Positions 47,401 to 57,433 are shown, counted from the first letter of the stretch. The stretch is DNA of 64,000 nucleotides from Burkholderia arboris (GCF_902499125.1 NZ_CABVPX010000017.1:62001-126000); one strand, 5' to 3'. The notes: generated from the letters alone by a model not told the origin. Translations and numbers: made by a program.

Positions 47401-48782
47401 GTGCGGCTCCCGAGCGCGTCGAGCAGCTTCTGGTGCACGCCGCCGAAGCCACCGTTGCTCATCACGAGCACGTGGTCGCCCGGACGCGCGGCCTCGACCA
47501 CCGCCTTCACCAGCAGATGCAGATCGTCGAACGTGCGGGCACGGTCGCCAAGCGGCGCCAGCGCCTCTGCAAGATTCCAGCCGAGCGCGTCGCGCCCCGC
47601 CGGCGCGCCGTAGCCGAACACGAGATCGGCGTCGGCGAGGCTCGCCGGCAATTGCGACTTCATCACGCCGAGCTTCATCGTGTTCGAGCGCGGCTCGAGT
47701 ACGGCGAGGATGCGGGCATTCTGGCCGCCGATGCGCGCACGAAGGCCGGCGATCGTGGTTTCGATCGCGGTCGGATGATGCGCAAAGTCGTCGTAGACGG
47801 TCACGCCGTCGACGCTGCCGCGCACTTCCATCCGGCGCTTCACGTTGCGGAACGATGCGAGCGATTCGGCAGCCTGCGCGGGCGGCACGCCGACGTGGCG
47901 CGCAGCGGCGATCGCCGCGAGCGCGTTCATCCGGTTGTGATCGCCCTGCACCTGCCACGCGACTTCGCCGACGCGCCCGGCCTGCGAGTACACCGCGAAG
48001 CGCTCGTCGACCGGTACGCCGTCCTCGGCCGGCAGCGCCTGCCAGCCGCCGTCGACGCCGAAGCGTTCGACCTCGCTCCAGCAGCCGCGCGCCAGCACGC
48101 GCTCGAGCGCGTCCGAGCGGCCGTTCGTGACGATCCGGCCGACCCCGGGCACGGTGCGCACGAGATGATGGAATTGCGTCTCGATCGCGGCGAGATCCGG
48201 GAAGATGTCGGCGTGATCGAATTCAAGGTTGTTCAGCACCGCGGTACGCGGCCGGTAGTGGACGAACTTCGAGCGCTTGTCGAAGAACGCGGTGTCGTAC
48301 TCGTCGGCCTCGATCACGAAGAAGCTCGAATCGGTGAGCCGCGCCGACACGCCGAAGTTCAGCGGCACGCCGCCGATCAGGAAACCCGGGTTCAGGCCCG
48401 CGTCTTCCAGCAGCCAGGCGAGCATCGACGACGTGGTCGTCTTGCCGTGCGTGCCCGCGACCGCGAGCACCCATTTACCGGCCAGCACGTGCTCGCCGAG
48501 CCACTGCGGGCCCGACACGTACGGCAGGCCGCGATCGAGGATCGCCTCCATCAGCGGGTTGCCGCGCGTGACGACGTTGCCGATCACGAACAGGTCCGGT
48601 TTCAGGTCGATCTGGTCGGCGCCGTAGCCCTCGATCAGCGTGATGCCCTGCGCCTCGAGCTGCGTGCTCATCGGCGGATAGACGCCCGCGTCGCAACCCG
48701 TCACCGTGTGGCCCGCCTCGCGCGCGAGTACGGCGAGACCGCCCATGAAGGTGCCGCAGATGCCAAGAATGTGGATGTGCAT
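47397..48782 (-). CDS. mpl: UDP-N-acetylmuramate:L-alanyl-gamma-D-glutamyl-meso-DAP ligase
   Basis: Murein-tripeptide recycling ligase that joins tripeptide to UDP-MurNAc in the cytoplasm. 461 residues of Mur-ligase fold: IHILGICGTFMGGLAVLARE, the ATP loop AVAGTHGKTTTSSMLAWLL (about 109-127), EADEYDTAFFDKRSKF, NLEFDHADIF, QGDHNRMNALAAIAA and DDFAHHPTAIETTI. The PLNFGVSA segment separates it from MurC. ATG at 48782. Divergent from an uncharacterised gene at 49029 across 246 bp. Confidence 0.95.
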   Translation of the reverse strand: MHIHILGICGTFMGGLAVLAREAGHTVTGCDAGVYPPMSTQLEAQGITLIEGYGADQIDLKPDLFVIGNVVTRGNPLMEAILDRGLPYVSGPQWLGEHVLAGKWVLAVAGTHGKTTTSSMLAWLLEDAGLNPGFLIGGVPLNFGVSARLTDSSFFVIEADEYDTAFFDKRSKFVHYRPRTAVLNNLEFDHADIFPDLAAIETQFHHLVRTVPGVGRIVTNGRSDALERVLARGCWSEVERFGVDGGWQALPAEDGVPVDERFAVYSQAGRVGEVAWQVQGDHNRMNALAAIAAARHVGVPPAQAAESLASFRNVKRRMEVRGSVDGVTVYDDFAHHPTAIETTIAGLRARIGGQNARILAVLEPRSNTMKLGVMKSQLPASLADADLVFGYGAPAGRDALGWNLAEALAPLGDRARTFDDLHLLVKAVVEAARPGDHVLVMSNGGFGGVHQKLLDALGSRT

Positions 48783-49028
48783 AGATGAATGCTTTCGCGC
48801 CGCCGGGCGCCGTCGATTCGGAAAGGATGCGTGTGCGTCGCGCCGGACAGGCCGTGCGGCCGGCGCCCGGCCAACGACTTTTGCCGCGACACAAAGATGG
48901 CTATTGTAACTGACGGCCTGCGCTGCCCGGCGGCCCGAACGATGCGGGCGAACGCCACCCGCGCGCCGGGCGGCAGCCCGCCGCACCCGCGCTCGGGCGC
49001 TTCGGCGATCGAGTATGATTGCCGGATC

Positions 49029-49673
49029 ATGTCTCGCAAATCCCTTCTCGACCCGCGGCGCGTCCGCGAGGAAATCGCCCAGTCCGCCGCCCGCCTGATC
49101 GCGGAGGACGGCCTCGACTACGCCGGCGCGAAACGCAAAGCCGCGCGCCAGTTGCTGGGCGATTCCCGCATTGCCGGCGAATGGCTGCCGGATAACGACC
49201 AGATCGAGGAAGAACTGCGCGAGTACCTCGTGCTGTTCCAGAGCGATACGCAGCCGGACGAACTGCGCCGCCTGCGCGAAATCGCGCTCGACTGGATGCG
49301 CCGGCTCGCGGAGTTCCATCCTTATGTGACGGGCGCCGTGCTGAACGGCACCGCAAACGCGCATTCGGATATCCATTTGCAGGCATTCACCGACAACCCG
49401 AAGGATGTCGCCATCTACCTGCTGAACCAGAACGTCCAGTACGACGTGTCCGAGACGCGGCACTTCGCGGGTCGCGCCGACGTCGAGACGCTCAGTTTCC
49501 TGTGGCGCCCGCGGCGCGACATGGACGCAATCGGCATCCACCTCGCGCTCTATGCGAGCGACGACCTGCGCGGCGCGGTCAAGGCCGATGCACGCGGCCG
49601 TGTCGCCCGCGCGGATGCCGCGACGCTGCGCGCGCTCGTCGAAGCAGGCAAGGCCCCTTCCGAACCGGAATGA
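49029..49673 (+). CDS. Conserved protein of unknown function, possible nucleotidyltransferase-like fold
   Basis: 214 residues that I cannot name with confidence. N-terminal half is helical and charged (VREEIAQSAARLIAEDGLDY, then QIEEELREYLVLFQ). A middle motif GAVLNGTANAHSDIHLQAF, with Gly-Thr, then Ser-Asp-x-His, vaguely recalls the GS...D-x-D core of minimal nucleotidyltransferases, though the second acidic residue is replaced by His. A short DVSETRHF/LSFLWRP beta region follows, and the end is Ala-rich. No signal peptide or membrane helix. ATG at 49029; the next gene begins 7 bp after its stop. Sometimes mislabelled in databases as a murein ligase because of mpl next door; the sequence shows no Mur-ligase motifs. 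Confidence 0.8.
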   Translation: MSRKSLLDPRRVREEIAQSAARLIAEDGLDYAGAKRKAARQLLGDSRIAGEWLPDNDQIEEELREYLVLFQSDTQPDELRRLREIALDWMRRLAEFHPYVTGAVLNGTANAHSDIHLQAFTDNPKDVAIYLLNQNVQYDVSETRHFAGRADVETLSFLWRPRRDMDAIGIHLALYASDDLRGAVKADARGRVARADAATLRALVEAGKAPSEPE

Positions 49674-49680
49674 TTCAACG

Positions 49681-50232
49681 ATGATGATGAAACGCATGTT
49701 GGCGCTCGCGGTCGTCGCGGCCGCCGCCGTTGCCGGCGGGCTCACCGCCGGCCATTGGTTCCGTGGCAGCGCCGACGACGGCGTCGCCGTCGCCGCGCCC
49801 GCCGCGCAGGGCAACCCGGTCGACCAGCTGTGGGCCGCATCGCTGACGGGCACCGACGGCAAGCCCGTCACGCTCGCCGCCTTCAAGGGCCAGAAGGTCG
49901 TCGTCAACTTCTGGGCATCGTGGTGCGGCCCGTGCGTCGAAGAAATGCCCGAGCTCGTTGCGCTGTCGCACCAATACAAGCAGAAAGGCATCCGTTTCGT
50001 CGGGATCGGCGTTGATTCCGAACAGAACGTGAAGAACTTTCTGCAGAAGGTGAAGGTCGACTATCCGGTTTTCGTCAGCGGATATGCGGGCGCCGATCTG
50101 GCCCGTAATTTCGGAAATACCGCCGGCGCATTGCCGTTCACGGTCGTCATCGACGAAACCGGCAAGATTCGCGAGACAAAATTGGGACAAATCCAGCCGG
50201 CCGAGCTGAAAAAGACGCTCGACGCGCTGTAA
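49681..50232 (+). CDS. TlpA-like thiol:disulfide oxidoreductase
   Basis: 183-residue membrane-anchored or exported thioredoxin-fold protein. An N-terminal hydrophobic segment (MLALAVVAAAAVAGGLTAG) serves as signal anchor; the domain has NFWASWCGPCVEEMPEL with Cys82-x-x-Cys85, IRFVGIGVDSEQNVK and ALPFTVVIDETGKI with the cis-proline. Resembles TlpA/ResA reductants of the periplasm, for example in cytochrome c maturation, but partner genes are absent. Three ATG codons in a row start at 49681; the first is used. Seven bases after the previous stop. Confidence 0.88.
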   Translation: MMMKRMLALAVVAAAAVAGGLTAGHWFRGSADDGVAVAAPAAQGNPVDQLWAASLTGTDGKPVTLAAFKGQKVVVNFWASWCGPCVEEMPELVALSHQYKQKGIRFVGIGVDSEQNVKNFLQKVKVDYPVFVSGYAGADLARNFGNTAGALPFTVVIDETGKIRETKLGQIQPAELKKTLDAL

Positions 50233-50426
50233 CCGGCCCGAACGGCGGCCCGCACGTTGGCGGCGATTTGCGGGTCGATCACCGCAATTTCGCGTGAATT
50301 CGCCGATACTTTGCCGGCGCGCCGGTAATTCTTGCAGATTCGCCGCCGCTGGCCGTTCGGCAAAACTAGACAAATTTCTCTAAATAGCGCTAAAGTTCGC
50401 GCAATTCCGCAGAAATAGAAGCGACC

Positions 50427-50879
50427 ATGACACGATTGCTGGTGCTGCACGGCCCCAACCTGAACCTTCTCGGCACCCGGGAACCGGAGGTGTACGGCCG
50501 CGTCACGCTCGCGCAGATCGATCAGGCGCTTGCCGCGCGCGCCCGGGAAGCCGGCGCCGAACTGTCGTCGTTCCAGAGCAACCATGAAGGCGCACTGGTC
50601 GACCGCATCCAGGCGGCGCGGGAGGAACAGACCGATTTCATCCTGATCAATCCGGCCGCATATACGCACACGAGCGTTGCGATCCGGGACGCGATCGCCG
50701 GCGTTGGCATCCCGTTCGTCGAGGTTCACTTGTCGAACGTGCATCGCCGCGAAGCGTTCAGGCACCACTCCTACTTTTCCGACCAGGCCGAAGGCGTGAT
50801 CTGCGGGCTCGGCTGGAAAGGTTATCTGTACGCGCTCGAGTACGCGCTGGACAAGCTGCAAGGCACGTCGCGCGGCTGA
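50427..50879 (+). CDS. aroQ: 3-dehydroquinate dehydratase, type II
   Basis: Reversible dehydration of 3-dehydroquinate in the shikimate pathway. 150 residues, intact family signatures: [19 protein letters not shown] with catalytic Tyr/Arg, [32 protein letters not shown] and [18 protein letters not shown] with catalytic His. ATG at 50427 within a 194-bp non-coding, lower-GC upstream stretch that likely holds the promoter of aroQ-accB-accC-prmA. accB begins 66 bp downstream. Confidence 0.97.
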   Translation: MTRLLVLHGPNLNLLGTREPEVYGRVTLAQIDQALAARAREAGAELSSFQSNHEGALVDRIQAAREEQTDFILINPAAYTHTSVAIRDAIAGVGIPFVEVHLSNVHRREAFRHHSYFSDQAEGVICGLGWKGYLYALEYALDKLQGTSRG

Positions 50880-50945
50880 TTTCGCGATCTAGATTCAGCG
50901 CCGGCCCCTAACCGGCGCTTTCACGTATTGAAAGGGGAATTCCCG

Positions 50946-51419
50946 ATGGATCTTCGTAAGCTGAAAACTCTGATCGACCTCGTTTCCGAATCCGGCATCT
51001 CCGAGCTGGAAGTGACGGAAGGCGAAGGCAAGGTGCGCATCGTCAAGAACGCACCGCCGGTCTACGTGCAGCCGACGGCTGGGTATGCCCCGCAAGTCAG
51101 CGCGCCCGCTCCGTCGGCCGCGCTGCCGACCGAAGGCGCTGCCGCGCCGGCCGCGGGCGGCGCTGCCGCACCGGCCGTCCCGCAGGGCCACGTCGTGACG
51201 TCGCCGATGGTCGGCACGTTCTATCGCGCGCCGTCGCCGGGCGCGGACCCGTTCGTCCAGGTGGGCGACACGGTCAAGGAAGGCCAGACGATCTGCATCA
51301 TCGAAGCGATGAAGCTGCTCAACGAGATCGAGTCGGACAAGGCCGGCGTGATCAAGGAAATCCTCGTCGAGAACGGCCAGGCCGTCGAATACGGCCAGCC
51401 GCTTTTCGTGATCGGCTAA
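50946..51419 (+). CDS. accB: Biotin carboxyl carrier protein of acetyl-CoA carboxylase
   Basis: 157-residue BCCP. N-terminal dimerisation region ([20 protein letters not shown]), Ala/Pro-rich flexible linker from about residue 50 to 85, then the biotinyl domain with the thumb and the [10 protein letters not shown] motif, biotinylated Lys123. The ATG at 50946 is preferred to an upstream in-frame ATG at 50928 because MDLRKLK is the conserved start and AAAGGGG precedes it. Followed by accC after 85 bp. Confidence 0.96.
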   Translation: MDLRKLKTLIDLVSESGISELEVTEGEGKVRIVKNAPPVYVQPTAGYAPQVSAPAPSAALPTEGAAAPAAGGAAAPAVPQGHVVTSPMVGTFYRAPSPGADPFVQVGDTVKEGQTICIIEAMKLLNEIESDKAGVIKEILVENGQAVEYGQPLFVIG

Positions 51420-51504
51420 GCCCGCCGCGCGGCCCTGTCGGCCGCGCGCCGCCGATGCTCGCCAGGCGCCGTTCGCGCGCCCCTCGAAGAGACGAATACT
51501 CGCT

Positions 51505-52872
51505 ATGTTTGAAAAAATTCTCATTGCCAACCGCGGTGAAATCGCGCTGCGCATCCAGCGCGCGTGCCGCGAACTCGGCGTCAAGACGGTGGTCGTCTAC
51601 TCGGAAGCCGACAAGGAAGCCAAGTACGTGCGCCTCGCAGACGAAGCCGTCTGTATCGGCCCGGCCCCGTCGAACCTGAGCTACCTGAACATGCCGGCGC
51701 TGATCAGCGCCGCGGAAGTCACCGATGCCGAGGCGATCCACCCCGGCTACGGCTTCCTGTCGGAGAACGCCGATTTCGCGGAACGCGTCGAGCAGTCCGG
51801 CTTCACGTTCATCGGCCCGCGCCCGGAAACGATCCGGATGATGGGCGACAAGGTCACCGCGAAGCAGACGATGATCAAGACCGGCGTGCCGTGCGTGCCG
51901 GGTTCGGAAGGCGCGTTGCCGGACGATCCGAAGGAGATCGTCAAGATTGCGCGCGCGATCGGCTATCCGGTCATCATCAAGGCGGCGGGCGGCGGTGGCG
52001 GGCGCGGGATGCGCGTCGTGCACACCGAGGCTGCGCTCGTCAACGCGGTCAACATGACCCGCGAGGAAGCCGGCCGTGCGTTCGGCAACCCGCAGGTGTA
52101 CATGGAGAAGTTCCTCGAGAACCCGCGTCACATCGAAATCCAGGTGCTGTCGGACGCGTACAAGAACGCGATCTGGCTGGGCGAGCGCGACTGCTCGATG
52201 CAGCGCCGCCACCAGAAGGTGATCGAGGAAGCGCCGGCGCCCGGCATTCCGCGCCGCCTGATCGACCGCATCGGCGACCGCTGCGCCGACGCGTGCAAGA
52301 AGATGGGCTACCTCGGTGCGGGCACGTTCGAATTCCTGTACGAGAACAACGAGTTCTACTTCATCGAGATGAACACGCGCGTGCAGGTCGAGCATCCGGT
52401 ATCGGAGCTGATCACGGGCGTCGACATCGTGCAGGAACAGATCCGCATCGCGGCCGGCGAGAAGCTCACGCTGCGCCAGCGCGACATCCAGTTCCGCGGA
52501 CATGCGATCGAATGCCGGATCAACGCGGAAGATCCGTTCAAGTTCACGCCGTCGCCGGGCCGGATCACGTCGTGGCATACGCCGGGCGGCCCCGGCGTGC
52601 GCGTCGATTCGCACGCCTACAATGGCTATTTCGTGCCGCCGAACTATGATTCGATGATCGGCAAGCTGATCACCTACGGCGCGACGCGCGAGCAGGCGAT
52701 CCGCCGGATGCGCATCGCACTGTCGGAAATGGTCGTCGAAGGCATCCAGACCAACATCCCGCTGCACCGCGAGCTGATGATCGACTCGAAGTTCGTCGAA
52801 GGCGGCACCAGCATCCATTACCTCGAAAACCGGCTCGCGCAGAAGCAGCAGGTCGCACCGGAAGAAGCGTAA
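51505..52872 (+). CDS. accC: Biotin carboxylase subunit of acetyl-CoA carboxylase
   Basis: Carboxylates biotin on AccB using ATP and bicarbonate, the first half-reaction of fatty-acid synthesis. 455 residues of ATP-grasp fold: [36 protein letters not shown], the glycine-rich loop [35 protein letters not shown] and [16 protein letters not shown] with metal-binding Glu and catalytic Arg. Prefers accB upstream; prmA starts two bases after its stop. Confidence 0.97.
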   Translation: MFEKILIANRGEIALRIQRACRELGVKTVVVYSEADKEAKYVRLADEAVCIGPAPSNLSYLNMPALISAAEVTDAEAIHPGYGFLSENADFAERVEQSGFTFIGPRPETIRMMGDKVTAKQTMIKTGVPCVPGSEGALPDDPKEIVKIARAIGYPVIIKAAGGGGGRGMRVVHTEAALVNAVNMTREEAGRAFGNPQVYMEKFLENPRHIEIQVLSDAYKNAIWLGERDCSMQRRHQKVIEEAPAPGIPRRLIDRIGDRCADACKKMGYLGAGTFEFLYENNEFYFIEMNTRVQVEHPVSELITGVDIVQEQIRIAAGEKLTLRQRDIQFRGHAIECRINAEDPFKFTPSPGRITSWHTPGGPGVRVDSHAYNGYFVPPNYDSMIGKLITYGATREQAIRRMRIALSEMVVEGIQTNIPLHRELMIDSKFVEGGTSIHYLENRLAQKQQVAPEEA

Positions 52873-52874
52873 GC

Positions 52875-53777
52875 ATGAGCTATCGCGAACTCGTCGTCGA
52901 GCTGGCCCGCGAGCATGCGGAGGCCCTGTCCGACGCGCTGCTCGATCTCGGCGCGCTGTCGGTGTCCGTCGAGGACGCCGACGCCGACACGCCCGACGAA
53001 CAGCCGCTCTTCGGCGAGCCGGGCCTCGTGCCCGACCGTACCGCGTGGCAGCACTCGCGTGTGGTCGCGCTGCTGTCGGCCGACCATGAGCCGGCCGTGC
53101 TGCTCGCGGCCGCCGCGAACGAGATCGGTATCGCCGACACGCCGAAGTTCGTCGTCCGCGAAGTCGAGGAACAGGACTGGGTGCGGCTCACGCAGTCGCA
53201 GTTCGAGCCGATCCCGATCGGCGAGCGGATCTGGGTCGTGCCGTCGTGGCACGATGCGCCCGATCCCGGCGCGCTCGTCCTCGAACTGGATCCGGGCCTC
53301 GCATTCGGCACCGGCAGCCACCCCACGACGCGTCTGTGCATGGAGTGGCTCGAACAGTCGGTGAAGCCCGGCCAGTCGGTGCTCGACTACGGCTGCGGCT
53401 CCGGCATTCTCGCGATCCTCGCGAAGAAATGCGGGGCGAACCCCGTGATCGGCATCGACATCGATCCGCAGGCGGTGGAATCGGCGCGGCAGAACAGCGA
53501 GCGCAACCGTGCGGAAGTCACGTACGGGCTGCCCGATGCATGCCCGGACGGCGAATTCGACATCGTCGTCGCGAACATCCTGTCGAACCCGCTGAAGCTG
53601 ATGGCGTCGATGCTCGCGTCGAAGGTCAAACCGGGCGGGCGCATCGCGCTGTCGGGCGTGCTCGCGCGCCAGGCGGACGAAGTCGCGGCCGTCTACGCGC
53701 GCTACGTCGACATCTCGGTCTGGCGCGAACACGAAGGTTGGGTATGCCTCGCCGGAACCCGGCGGGAAAGCCATTAG
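52875..53777 (+). CDS. prmA: Ribosomal protein L11 methyltransferase
   Basis: SAM-dependent methyltransferase that trimethylates ribosomal protein L11. 300 residues; N-terminal substrate-recognition domain ([20 protein letters not shown] and [19 protein letters not shown]), linker, and catalytic domain with [32 protein letters not shown] (motif I), [15 protein letters not shown] and [13 protein letters not shown] (motif IV, NILxxP). ATG at 52875, two bases after accC, in operon order typical of beta- and gamma-proteobacteria. Confidence 0.96.
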   Translation: MSYRELVVELAREHAEALSDALLDLGALSVSVEDADADTPDEQPLFGEPGLVPDRTAWQHSRVVALLSADHEPAVLLAAAANEIGIADTPKFVVREVEEQDWVRLTQSQFEPIPIGERIWVVPSWHDAPDPGALVLELDPGLAFGTGSHPTTRLCMEWLEQSVKPGQSVLDYGCGSGILAILAKKCGANPVIGIDIDPQAVESARQNSERNRAEVTYGLPDACPDGEFDIVVANILSNPLKLMASMLASKVKPGGRIALSGVLARQADEVAAVYARYVDISVWREHEGWVCLAGTRRESH

Positions 53778-53822
53778 AATAGCGCTGTCCTTCACTCTGG
53801 CCAGCAGGCCGCCCGGCTCGAC

Positions 53823-55187
53823 ATGCTTCTTGCGACGCGCTGCCCTCATTGCGAAACCGTCTTCCGGCTGCAGCAGGAACAGCTCTCGCTGCATCAGGGG
53901 CTCGTGCGCTGCGGGCATTGCCACGAAGTCTTCAATGCAGCCGAGTCGCTCGTTCCCGAGCACGCGCAGCAGCCCGAACCGGCCCTGACCGGGACGGCTG
54001 CCGCGACGGACGGCCACGACGCACACCATCAGGCACCGCCAGCGCGGCTGTTCGCCGCCGACGCACCGGCCGGGTCGCCGTCCGACTCCGATTACAAGCC
54101 GGAAGGCTGGGACATGTGGGCGCCGTGGCTCGACGCCGGCGTCGATCCGTCGCTGCAGCACAGCGTCGAGACCGTGCGCACCGAGCCGCTGGTACCGCTC
54201 GCGCTCCCGTCAGTGGAAGCCGGCGTCGTTCACCTGTCCGGTACGCCCGCGTCGTTCGCGTCCTCCCCGGCCGAGCTGGAGCCGTCGGCTGCCGTCGCGC
54301 ATGCGGACGAACCGCCTGCGCCGCCAACGCAGCACGAAGCACACGAATCACTCGAAACCGAAGAAGCATCGCCCGCGCCGGTCGAGCGCGACCCGCGCGA
54401 GCCCCGCTTCGTCGCCCACATTCCGTCGGAATCGGAAGCAACGCCCGATGCCGCCGAACCCGTCGGCCGCGCGCACTTCGCCGTGCCGGACGACGAAAGC
54501 GCACCGCGCGAACCGCGTTTCGCTTTCACGCCGGCACCGGCCGTCGCCGAAGCTGAAAGCGGATCCGAACCCGATGCCTTCGTCCGGCACGACAAGACGC
54601 CGGCCGCGGCAGCAACCGAACCGGCCGCACCGTTCCCTGCCGCCCTGACCGACGACGACCGCCCGCACTTCGCCGTCACGCGCGAGACGCGCGCGCCGCA
54701 GCCGCGCGGGATGCTCGACGGCTTTTTCGGCGGCCTCGTCGTCGCCGTGCTGGCCGTGCTGCTGGTCGCGCAACTCGCGTGGTGGCAACGCGAAGCGCTG
54801 ATGATCGGCTGGCCCGTCACGCAAGGCTGGTTCCGGCAGGCCTGCGCGCCGCTCGGCTGCACGGTCGCGCCGCCGCGCGCGATCGACGGGCTGCGGCTCG
54901 ACGCAACCGACCTGCGCCAGCTCGACGGCCCGCGCGAGCTCGAACTGAAGGTCCCGCTGACGAACCGCTACCGCGTCCCGCTCGCGTACCCGTCGCTCGA
55001 ACTCACGCTGCTCGACGATACCAATCACGTCACCGTGCGCCGCGTGCTCGCGCCGCGCGACTACGTGCGCCCGGGCACGCCGATCGACGCCGGGCTGCCG
55101 CCCGGCACGACGCAGACGATGGTCGTCCGCCTCGAAACGAACGGCACGCCCGCCTCGAATTTCCGCGTCCAGATCTTCTATCCGTGA
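53823..55187 (+). CDS. Zinc-ribbon and DUF3426 membrane protein
   Basis: 454 residues in three parts. N-terminus: MJ0042-type zinc ribbon with CPHC (7-10) and CGHC (30-33). Middle (about 45-290): acidic, Pro/Ala/Glu-rich, probably disordered, with repeated EPRF motifs ([24 protein letters not shown]). Then one transmembrane helix ([18 protein letters not shown], about 300-320) and a C-terminal extracytoplasmic DUF3426 domain ([18 protein letters not shown], then [20 protein letters not shown]). Function unknown; the arrangement suggests a cytoplasmic sensor or scaffold tied to the envelope. Follows prmA by 45 bp, as in related genomes. Confidence 0.87.
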   Translation: MLLATRCPHCETVFRLQQEQLSLHQGLVRCGHCHEVFNAAESLVPEHAQQPEPALTGTAAATDGHDAHHQAPPARLFAADAPAGSPSDSDYKPEGWDMWAPWLDAGVDPSLQHSVETVRTEPLVPLALPSVEAGVVHLSGTPASFASSPAELEPSAAVAHADEPPAPPTQHEAHESLETEEASPAPVERDPREPRFVAHIPSESEATPDAAEPVGRAHFAVPDDESAPREPRFAFTPAPAVAEAESGSEPDAFVRHDKTPAAAATEPAAPFPAALTDDDRPHFAVTRETRAPQPRGMLDGFFGGLVVAVLAVLLVAQLAWWQREALMIGWPVTQGWFRQACAPLGCTVAPPRAIDGLRLDATDLRQLDGPRELELKVPLTNRYRVPLAYPSLELTLLDDTNHVTVRRVLAPRDYVRPGTPIDAGLPPGTTQTMVVRLETNGTPASNFRVQIFYP

Positions 55188-55261
55188 CGCGCCGCGGCGC
55201 GCGCATGCGCGCCCGTCTCAACCCGCGCGCCTCCATTGGCGCGCTATTTCGGAGCACGAAC

Positions 55262-55765
55262 ATGAGCAAAGTTACGCTGGGTGGCAACCCGATCGATCTC
55301 GCCGGCACGTTCCCGGCCGTCGGCGCCCAAGCCGCCGATTTCAAGCTGGTCGGCAAGGACCTCGCCGACCTGTCGCTCGCCAGCTTCGCCGGCAAGCGCA
55401 AGGTGCTGAACATCGTGCCGAGCCTCGACACGCCGACCTGCGCGACGTCGACCCGCAAGTTCAACGAAGCCGCGTCGGCGCTCGACAACACGGTCGTGGT
55501 CGTCGTGTCCGCCGACCTGCCGTTCGCCGCCACGCGCTTCTGCACGACCGAAGGCCTCGAGAACGTCGTGACGGCTTCGACGTTCCGCGCTGGCCGCGCG
55601 TTCGCGAACGCGTACGGCGTCGACGTGACGAGCGGCCCGCTGAACGGCCTGACCGCACGTGCAGTCGTCGTGCTCGACGCGCAGGACAAGGTGATCCACG
55701 CGGAACTCGTCGGCGAAATCAAGGACGAGCCGAACTACGATGCAGCGCTCGCCGCACTGAAGTAA
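55262..55765 (+). CDS. tpx: Thiol peroxidase (atypical 2-Cys peroxiredoxin)
   Basis: Periplasm/cytoplasm antioxidant that reduces lipid and hydrogen peroxide with thioredoxin. 167 residues; [18 protein letters not shown], the peroxidatic block [19 protein letters not shown] with Cys60, [13 protein letters not shown] with resolving Cys94, and [13 protein letters not shown]. Positions match E. coli Tpx (61/95) by one. ATG at 55262 chosen over a longer in-frame start that crosses the previous gene. Followed by a GC-rich gap and the PfkB kinase gene. Confidence 0.96.
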   Translation: MSKVTLGGNPIDLAGTFPAVGAQAADFKLVGKDLADLSLASFAGKRKVLNIVPSLDTPTCATSTRKFNEAASALDNTVVVVVSADLPFAATRFCTTEGLENVVTASTFRAGRAFANAYGVDVTSGPLNGLTARAVVVLDAQDKVIHAELVGEIKDEPNYDAALAALK

Positions 55766-55850
55766 GCTTTCTACCGCTTTCCCCTGCCGCGCCGCGCCCT
55801 TCGCGCGGCGTTGTCGCGCAGGGCCCCTCATTTCTACAGGAACGCACACC

Positions 55851-56789
55851 TTGGCTACGCTGATTTGCGGCTCGATCGCCTACGACTCCATCATGACCTT
55901 CGAAGGGCGGTTCCGCGAGCACATCCTGCCCGACCAGGTGCACCTCATCAACCTGAGCTTCCTCGTGCCGACGATGCGCCGCGAATTCGGCGGCTGCGCG
56001 GGCAACATCGCGTACGCGCTGCACCTGCTCGGCGGCGATGCGCGCATGATGGGGACGATGGGCGCGCTCGACGCGCAGCCGTATCTCGACCGGCTCGACC
56101 AGCTCGGCCTGCGCCGCGACCACGTTCGTGTACTGCCCGATACGTACACCGCGCAGGCGATGATCACGACCGATCTCGACAACAACCAGATCGCGGCGTT
56201 CCACCCGGGCGCGATGATGCAGTCGCACCTGAACCACGCGGGCGACGCACCGGACATCAAGCTGGCGATCGTCGGCCCGGACGGCTTCGACGGGATGGTG
56301 CAGCACGTGGAAGAGCTCGCCAAGGCCGGTGTGCCGTTCGTGTTCGACCCGGGCCAGGGTCTGCCGCTGTTCGACGGTGCGACGCTGCGCCGCAGCATTG
56401 AACTTGCGACCTATGTGGCGGTCAACGACTACGAGGCCAAGCTGGTGAGCGACAAGACGGGATGGTCCGAAGATGAAATCGCCAGCCGGGTCGACGCCCT
56501 CGTCATCACGCGTGGCGAGCACGGCGCGACCATCCGCCACAAGCAGGGCACGGAACAGATTCCGGTCGTACCGGCCGAGCGCATCTCCGATCCGACCGGC
56601 TGTGGCGATGCCTTCCGCGGCGGCCTGCTGTACGGCATCGAGCATGGCCTCGACTGGGCGACCACGGGGCGCCTCGCGAGCCTGATGGGCTCGATCAAGA
56701 TCGCCCACCAGGGGCCTCAGACTTACGTACTGACGCGCGCCGAAATCGACGCACGCTTCGAGACTGCATTCGGTTACAGTCTCAAATGA
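55851..56789 (+). CDS. PfkB-family carbohydrate/nucleoside kinase
   Basis: 312-residue ribokinase-fold kinase. The start is TTG at 55851: no ATG or GTG precedes the conserved ATLICGSIAYDSIMTFEG, and AGGAA lies 10 bases upstream. Seen: EFGGCAGNIAYALHLLGGDA (substrate loop, G-G motif), AVNDYEAKLVSDKTG (N-x-x-E-type), VITRGEHGATI, and ISDPTGCGDAFRGGLL, the GxGD anion-hole and catalytic Asp. Resembles adenosine/sugar kinases of beta-proteobacteria. Substrate unassigned; gene lies next to a glycine-zipper lipoprotein gene, which gives no clue. Confidence 0.88.
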   Translation: MATLICGSIAYDSIMTFEGRFREHILPDQVHLINLSFLVPTMRREFGGCAGNIAYALHLLGGDARMMGTMGALDAQPYLDRLDQLGLRRDHVRVLPDTYTAQAMITTDLDNNQIAAFHPGAMMQSHLNHAGDAPDIKLAIVGPDGFDGMVQHVEELAKAGVPFVFDPGQGLPLFDGATLRRSIELATYVAVNDYEAKLVSDKTGWSEDEIASRVDALVITRGEHGATIRHKQGTEQIPVVPAERISDPTGCGDAFRGGLLYGIEHGLDWATTGRLASLMGSIKIAHQGPQTYVLTRAEIDARFETAFGYSLK

Positions 56790-56808
56790 ATATTGTGGGA
56801 GAGCAAAG

Positions 56809-57282
56809 ATGTTGACGAAAAAAACCCTCACGCTCGCGGCCATGCTGACGGCCACGCTGACGCTCGCCGGCTGCTTCACGGCACCCGGCTCGGCCGATGT
56901 CTATAGCGTCGGCCAGGCGCAGCGCGAACAGACGGTCCGCATGGGCACGGTCGAAAGCGTCCGTGCGGTGCGTATCCAGTCCGACGGCGGCGGCAGCGCG
57001 ATCGGCACGCTCGGCGGCGGCGCACTCGGCGCTGTCGCAGGCAGCGCAATCGGCGGCGGCAAGGGCTCGATCCTGACGGCGATCGCCGGCGGCCTCGTCG
57101 GCGCGGTCGCGGGTAACGCGGTCGGCGAAAACCTCAGCACGGCGAACGGTGTCGAAATCACCGTGCGTCTCGACAACGGCGACCTGCGCTCGATCACGCA
57201 GGCAGCCAGCGGTGAAGCGTTCCGCGCCGGCGAGCGTGTGCGGCTGCTGTCGAGCGGCGGCGTCACGCGCGTCACGCACTAA
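56809..57282 (+). CDS. Glycine-zipper outer-membrane lipoprotein (SlyB/17-kDa antigen type)
   Basis: 157-residue lipoprotein: signal MLTKKTLTLAAMLTATLTLAGC with lipobox LAGC (Cys 22), then short polar region and two hydrophobic Gly-x3-Gly helices, GSAIGTLGGGALGAVAGSAIG and GSILTAIAGGLVGAVAGNAVG, followed by a beta-rich C-terminal domain (VEITVRLDNGDLRSITQA). This is the SlyB/PcpY/17-kDa-antigen layout of outer-membrane proteins linked to envelope stability. ATG at 56809, 20 bp after the kinase stop, with GGGAGAG upstream. Terminator at 57320 follows. Confidence 0.9.
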   Translation: MLTKKTLTLAAMLTATLTLAGCFTAPGSADVYSVGQAQREQTVRMGTVESVRAVRIQSDGGGSAIGTLGGGALGAVAGSAIGGGKGSILTAIAGGLVGAVAGNAVGENLSTANGVEITVRLDNGDLRSITQAASGEAFRAGERVRLLSSGGVTRVTH

Positions 57283-57319
57283 CCGGTATCCTCAGCACGC
57301 GGCGCAAGCCGCGGTCGAA

Positions 57320-57351
57320 CGCATGTGCGAAGCTGCACATGCGTTTTTTTT
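57320..57351 (+). terminator. Intrinsic terminator of the glycine-zipper lipoprotein gene
   Basis: CGCATGTGC (57320-57328), loop GAAGCT, GCACATGCG (57335-57343), followed by eight T's (57344-57351). Very strong. Confidence 0.92.
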
Positions 57352-57399
57352 CGTCCGTACTCGCGTCGTCGCGTTCGGCTTCGAGGGCGAATACGGACG

Positions 57400-57433
57400 A
57401 AAAAAATCCCGCCACCTGAGCCAGATGGCGGGA
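57400..57433 (-). terminator. Intrinsic terminator of the histone H1-like gene
   Basis: TCCCGCCA (57407-57414) pairs with TGGCGGGA (57426-57433), with an inner CTG/CAG; A7 at 57400-57406 becomes the U-tract on the minus strand. It is 68 bp after the gene's stop and faces the terminator at 57320. Confidence 0.85.
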
